Source of the DNA: Aegilops tauschii subsp. strangulata
Lineage: Eukaryota > Streptophyta > Magnoliopsida > Poales > Poaceae
Length of the DNA: 64,000 nucleotides
Direction: 5' to 3'
Assembly: GCF_002575655.3 (NCBI RefSeq)
Contig: NC_053037.3
Location: 322,923,294-322,987,293 of the forward strand
Positions 60,279-64,000 of this stretch are shown here, in pieces. Each line of letters begins with the position of its first letter. Positions within the stretch are counted from its first letter, which is position 1. A model generated the notes under the pieces. It made no database searches, was not told where the DNA came from, and saw only the letters and a program-made list of their open reading frames with translations. The position numbers and the translations under genes were made by a program.

Positions 60279-61000
60279 GGCCAAGTTGTTGAGTGTGGTG
60301 CGGTGGCCGTCTGTCGGCGGCGGGGAAGCAGATCCGAGGCGGCGAACGACGGCGTAGCGGGAACAACTCCGGTGCGGTGGACGGTTGCGACAGTGGAGCC
60401 GCAGCAGTGAGGCGCGGGACGGCGTGGTCGGAGTGGTTCTGGTACGGCGCACGTCGGCGTCGGCGTCGTGGAGGCAGCTCTGCCTCGGCTTCAGCTGCTA
60501 AGTCCTTGAGGGAGTTGCGGTTGCGTTGGACGACGACGTCGGGGTACCGGCTCCGGCGTGATGGAGGAGGGCGGTGGTGGATTGGCCGCTATGGGGTGGA
60601 GGATGAAGGAGGCTGGGGTTTCGCGGCTGGTGGAGAGGGCGTTTTCGCGCCCACGGAGTATAAATGGGGAAACGGAGGGAGGCGGGGAACTAAGGGGGAA
60701 CAATGTTTCGGTTTGAGACGCGCTTGTTTGAAATTTGGGGAAAGTTACAAACTTTGCCCCATCTAAAATTTTGGACATGTTGTGGGTTGGGGGTAGGACA
60801 GTCATGTCAGGTGTCGCAAATGTGGGCGGGATAGATTTTGGCCGAGCGCATGGGTAGGCGCCCACGGCGTATGAATGCTTCTCGGAGGCGGTTGAGACTG
60901 GCGTCTTGTTGAAGTTACAAACCTACCCCCGTTTAGACCTTTGGACATCGGGCCGGTAGGCTACACGGGCCAAAGTCAGGACAGTAATTTCCTACCACCA
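60279..61000. promoter_or_regulatory. GC-rich 5' region of the CACTA-2 gene
   Basis: Upstream of the ATG at 60278 on the minus strand. A TTTATAC motif near 60658-60664 is the best TATA candidate, but its complement TATAAAT on the plus strand is at least as good, so the direction is uncertain. Open frames here (60293-60766 plus, 60491-60865 minus) are not supported as coding. AAGTTACAAAC(T/C)...TTTxGACAT occurs twice (60743-60780 and 60913-60950), a short direct repeat. Confidence 0.35.
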
Positions 61001-61139
61001 AAACATTAGTCTCGCGCGGTTTCGGGTGATCAGAGGCCTATTTGGCGCTTCGTTCAATATTTGGGAGCAAAAGCATTAACGTTTTCGGTTCTCTTGAATT
61101 AAACTTTCAGGATTTGTCAAACTTCACAAATCTTTACTC

Positions 61140-61182
61140 TTGAAAATCCTAAAGCTACGATTATTTTGGAATGGAGGGGGTA
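61140..61182. mobile_element. Stowaway (Tc1/Mariner MITE) end fragment
   Basis: TAAAGCTACGATTATTTTGGAATGGAGGGGGTA is the reverse complement of a CTCCCTCCATTCCAAAATAA-type Stowaway terminus with a flanking TA. The opposite terminus is not visible nearby, so only part of the MITE is supported. Confidence 0.45.
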
Positions 61183-62115
61183 CATTTGAATATACATTGT
61201 ACACGAGTATATATTAAAAAAAATGCAACTTACCTCAGTTCATGCATGGTTCCAGATATAATCTCCTTGGTTGCAAAAAAAAGTTAGGAATATATATAGC
61301 ATGTTCAAACTCACAACAAAGATTGATGCCCCCTTTTACATCTGATTTACAAATGCCAATATCTCGGGTTCAAATAGATGAATGCACTTCCTATGAATTC
61401 AAATCTTCGAAACCCCCTTTATGTTGAATTCGACATGTATTCTATTTCGTAGCTAGCAATTTGGAATGTATCCATGCAAGTGACAAATGTATAAAGTGCT
61501 TCACACTAACAACATGGAGTGCACTAATTAATGTTTATATATGAATTGCAAAAGCATCCATTGCCTGTATTTCAAACCGCTCTCACTCTATGGATCGATA
61601 ATATGAAATAAACACATGCACATGCTAGAATTCAATAGAGTATGGGTGTCTGATAGACCGATTTTCGTCCATACGCAATTTGCAAAATTCATGATCTCAT
61701 CAAAAAAATAATGCCATTTATATTTTAATTTAATGCGTAGAACCGCCTTTTACACGTAGATGCACTATGCCTCGCCCCGTTCTCACAAACACGTTATATA
61801 TCTCTCTATCTAACGCATAAGTGCACACACTTTATATGCATCGGCATTTCTCTTTCACACATGCTCACAATCTCTCTCAGGGTGTTGGGGTGTCTCACGC
61901 ACATGCTCTCTCTATTTCTCTCTCTCTCTTTCTGACTACTATGTACCACTCTTTTCACTAATCTCAGTTGGAAAACACTATTTCTCTCACATGCATATAT
62001 ACACATGCACGGTCTCTACTAGCCCTCTATACGCACATATATGTGCCTACGTGTCTCCCGCACGCACATTATCTTTAGGCCTCTCTCGCACACATTCCCC
62101 CCCGACACACCTCTC
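61183..62115. other. Unassigned intergenic DNA with CT- and CA-rich low complexity
   Basis: No supported ORF or element boundary. 61795-62115 is dense in TCTCTC and CACACATG words, including a (CT)n tract at about 61903-61932. Confidence 0.6.
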
Positions 62116-62119
62116 TCTT

Positions 62120-62530
62120 AGTAGTTGGCAGATATGATTTCATCATATCATTCGGTAGGATATTCCTGGCTGTTAGGCTGGATGGTAATACGAGGCAAAG
62201 TTTTACCCTAGTTCGGATCGGACCCTTGCAGTTGAAGAAAGAGCCTACTCCTGGTACTGTATATTAGTGATAGGGGTGTGTACAAAGTACACGTGAATAC
62301 CAGGCATTGTGCGTGTGTGTGTATACTATCGACGAACTAGGCCCCAAGCTTGTATAACATACTAAGGGCCTAGGGTTACAAATCATATATAGTCGGCTTA
62401 TCACCAGTGGGGATAGAGTCCTCCGCGACTCTGGTAGCTTCGTGTTGTACGCCGAGTCCTCCACATGGGTCTTCGTATAACACGTCTCGGTCCAACCTAT
62501 ATGTGGCGCAAGATGGAACCGACCCATGAG
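62120..62530 (-). repeat. Gypsy-LTR-like fragment
   Basis: GGATGGTAATACGAGGCAAAGTTTTACCCTAGTTCGGATCGGACCC resembles, in inverted orientation, the end region of Triticeae gypsy LTRs (compare the CTGTTACCATCGACC...GACGCACAGTTCGGGACCCC region at 2300-2345). TATATATGATTTGTAACCCTAGG on the minus strand could be its promoter. The ends are not defined. Confidence 0.35.
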
Positions 62531-62811
62531 TCTTCATGTTGACCCACCACAACTAGAAATGATGTGCCCACCACACCACACACGCAATCGGCCACTAAGA
62601 AAATAAGCATATACAATAGTACAACGGTATCTAGCTCATGATACGTCTCCATATTTTGTTGATGACACTGACGGACTTTGCATTTGATGCGTGCTCCGTA
62701 TTTTGTTGACGACACTTACGGTCATTGTATTTGAAGCGAAAGCACGATATGGTCACTGGACTTCAGAATAAGCTCATCACGGTCACCACATACATTTTGT
62801 CGTGCTAACCA

Positions 62812-63107
62812 ACATGTGGTTGGATGGTTAGAGGACAGTGGTTTCTCGAGCCCACCAAGGTTAAAGTCTCGGTGCTCGCATTTATCTTGTGTTAATTTCA
62901 GTATTTTCCGGCGATGTACGTTCAGTGGGAGGAGACGTTCCACTCGACTACGAGGCACCTATGGTGACTTCGTAAAATATCAAGATCATATATGCTGGCC
63001 CACTCTCTCGAAGGTGCTCATAGGGGTAGGGTTCGCGTGTGTGCGCTTATAACGGTGAGTGCTTGCGCGTATATATGAGCCCTTGCGTCTGTACCGTGTT
63101 AAACAAA
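62812..63107 (+). mobile_element. Au-like SINE
   Basis: TGGTTGGATGGTTAGAGGACAGTGG contains an A-box-like TGGTTAGAGG, and AAGGTTAAAGTCTCGG is a degenerate B box. The body has TTTCCGGCGATG, CAGTGGGAGGAGACGTTCC, GGTGACTTCGT, GGTGCTCATAGGGGTAGGG and the tail GCCCTTGCGTCTGTACCGTGTTAA. I recognise this series as the Triticeae Au SINE type, from memory. A and B boxes would serve RNA polymerase III. Confidence 0.6.
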
Positions 63108-63124
63108 TACATATCATGATTATA

Positions 63125-63480
63125 CGGTCACTGGCTCACCCGTACAACTCCGTATTTTGTTGATGACACAATCAATTGACCAGTCAAACGTTCCACGCGG
63201 CGCAACTAGTGTTGCACCATTGGGGCGCGTAACCGTGGGGCCCACCTGTCAGCCCGTATATGAAAGAAAGAAATGGTAGTTTGAGTCTGTACTGTGTTAA
63301 TAAAATAGGAGTACATTTTAGGGTGATCATACGGTCACTGGCTCACCATACAGCTCCGTAATTTGTTGATAACACGATCAATTGACCAGTTAAACGGTCC
63401 ACATTCAGCAGCGCACATTACCATAGGGCCCACCCGTCAGCGCGTATATGAAGGACAGAAATGGTAATAAATTAGTGGTC
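63125..63480. repeat. Two tandem copies of a 205-bp unit
   Basis: ACGGTCACTGGCTCACC...CTCCGTATTTTGTTGATGAC...CAATTGACCAGTCAAAC...GGGCCCACCTGTCAG...GTATATGAA occurs at about 63125-63280 and 63328-63475. Related TCCGTATTTTGTTGACGACA words also lie at 62648 and 62697, left of the SINE. Confidence 0.8.
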
Positions 63481-63578
63481 GGTGGGTATTCGAAGTCGTG
63501 AGACCTCCGGTTGGTAGTCACCGGCGGTTGGGGGGCGTTCATTGGGCGGTGGGGTGGGGATCCCCGGAGAAAAAGCTC

Positions 63579-63603
63579 GGCGGGGGGGGGGGGGGGGGGG
63601 GGG
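63579..63603. repeat. Poly-G run of about 24-25
   Basis: An uninterrupted G homopolymer in a G-rich stretch (63530-63720). Frames through it encode only poly-Gly. Its length may not be reliable in an assembly. Confidence 0.9.
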
Positions 63604-63817
63604 CTAGAGGGATGGCCGGTGCGGCGGCGGACCGGCGGTGGGGAGTGGTTTCGGGGAGGTGGGCCGGCCGCGGGCGGCGGGGCCTGGCGGTTCGGCCGGT
63701 GGTGGCTGGCGGCTCAAGGGGGGTGGAGTTTGATGATAAACTGGAGGCCCTTGATTTCGTATCCAACGGCTGGAAAATCTAATGACCAGAGATGAAAAAG
63801 TCAGTCGACTGACGTGT

Positions 63818-64000
63818 AGCCTCACCCCGCACGTACACATGCACGCAAGACACGCACGCATGTAGGCGTGCAACACTGACACGTACACACGCACGCATGC
63901 TGGCGTGCAACACTGACACGTACACTTGCACTCACAAACACACGCACGTACGCACCCATGCATGCAACACTGAAACGTACCCTTGCATGCACGCAACACT
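63818..64000. repeat. CACGTACAC/GCATGC-rich tandem repeats
   Basis: GTGCAACACTGACACGTACA recurs at about 63868 and 63905 with a variant near 63962, separated by alternating purine-pyrimidine CACGCACGCATG segments. It runs off the window end. The frame 63604-63999 (minus) is a Cys/Val repeat shadow. Confidence 0.75.

Larger units (their letters stand above)
50797..61000 (-). mobile_element. CACTA-2: CACTA transposon carrying an exon-amplified transposase-family gene
   Basis: The left terminus CACTACAAAAAAAATACACT at 50797 is a typical Triticeae CACTA end and interrupts copia pol. A subterminal repeat region (51250-52340) follows. The 15-exon gene on the minus strand (52397-60278) ends in a Ptta/En/Spm transposase-like region. 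The right terminus was not found: no TGTAGTG end or matching 3-bp duplication is visible, so the right boundary is approximate (gene-proximal GC-rich DNA runs to about 61.0 kb) and may be truncated. Confidence 0.75.

Noticed and set aside
63498..63795. Gly-rich ORFs across the poly-G run
   Set aside because: They depend on the homopolymer length and show no domain.

Overview
This window looks like repeat-rich intergenic DNA from a Triticeae grass (wheat, Aegilops, barley or a close relative). I found no ordinary host gene, rRNA or tRNA gene. Nearly every block can be assigned to nested transposable elements: Ty3/gypsy elements of the Athila/Sabrina type, a Tekay-type chromovirus, a large non-coding LARD-like retroelement, an Angela/BARE-like Ty1/copia element, two large CACTA (En/Spm) DNA transposons, an unclassified 6-kb TIR element and an Au-like SINE. 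The species call rests on recognising these families, not on a search.

Layout: 1-2372 is the 3' end of a gypsy element whose internal region carries an antisense, spliced gene. 2373-4308 is the 5' end of a minus-strand Sabrina-like element (gag N-terminus, tRNA-Asp PBS, 1.6-kb LTR). 4309-29442 is a minus-strand LARD-like element with a non-coding 4.2-kb interior and a tRNA-iMet PBS. Its 5' LTR is split by CACTA-1 (11460-26944, TSD TAT). CACTA-1 holds a GRF-zinc-finger gene, an Ala-rich coiled-coil ORF, a 515-bp tandem array, a charged ORF, a nested TIR element (18564-24705) and a further broken ORF, but no transposase that I recognise. 29443-32563 holds two copies of one LTR family in inverted orientation. 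The second copy belongs to a minus-strand gag-protease element (30960-47531) that is split by a complete Tekay-type chromovirus (33292-44115, TSD AATGA). 47532-50796 is a minus-strand copia 3' LTR plus the end of pol. 50797 to about 61.0 kb is CACTA-2. 61.0-64.0 kb holds repeat fragments, a SINE and low-complexity DNA.

The most remarkable object is the minus-strand gene of CACTA-2 (52397-60278). Reading splice signals by eye gives 15 exons that join in phase and end in a plant Ptta/En/Spm transposase (PF03004-like) region. Its 5' half is a tandem array of diverged exon-intron modules, each ending in a peptide like SPTPPSQ followed by the donor GTGCTTGC. This is exon amplification inside a transposon gene. 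The start codon of the ancestral exon seems to have become a splice acceptor in some copies. Also notable are the roughly 1.5-kb LTR inverted repeat with a 60-nt loop at 30960, the alternating A-B-A-B-A satellite-like array in CACTA-1, and the extra ORF of the Tekay element with a possible dsRNA-binding-like segment.

Nesting order, oldest to youngest: LTR fragment 29443-30959, then the LARD and the 30960-47531 element, then CACTA-1 inside the LARD, the chromovirus and the copia element inside the gag-protease element, and CACTA-2 inside the copia element.
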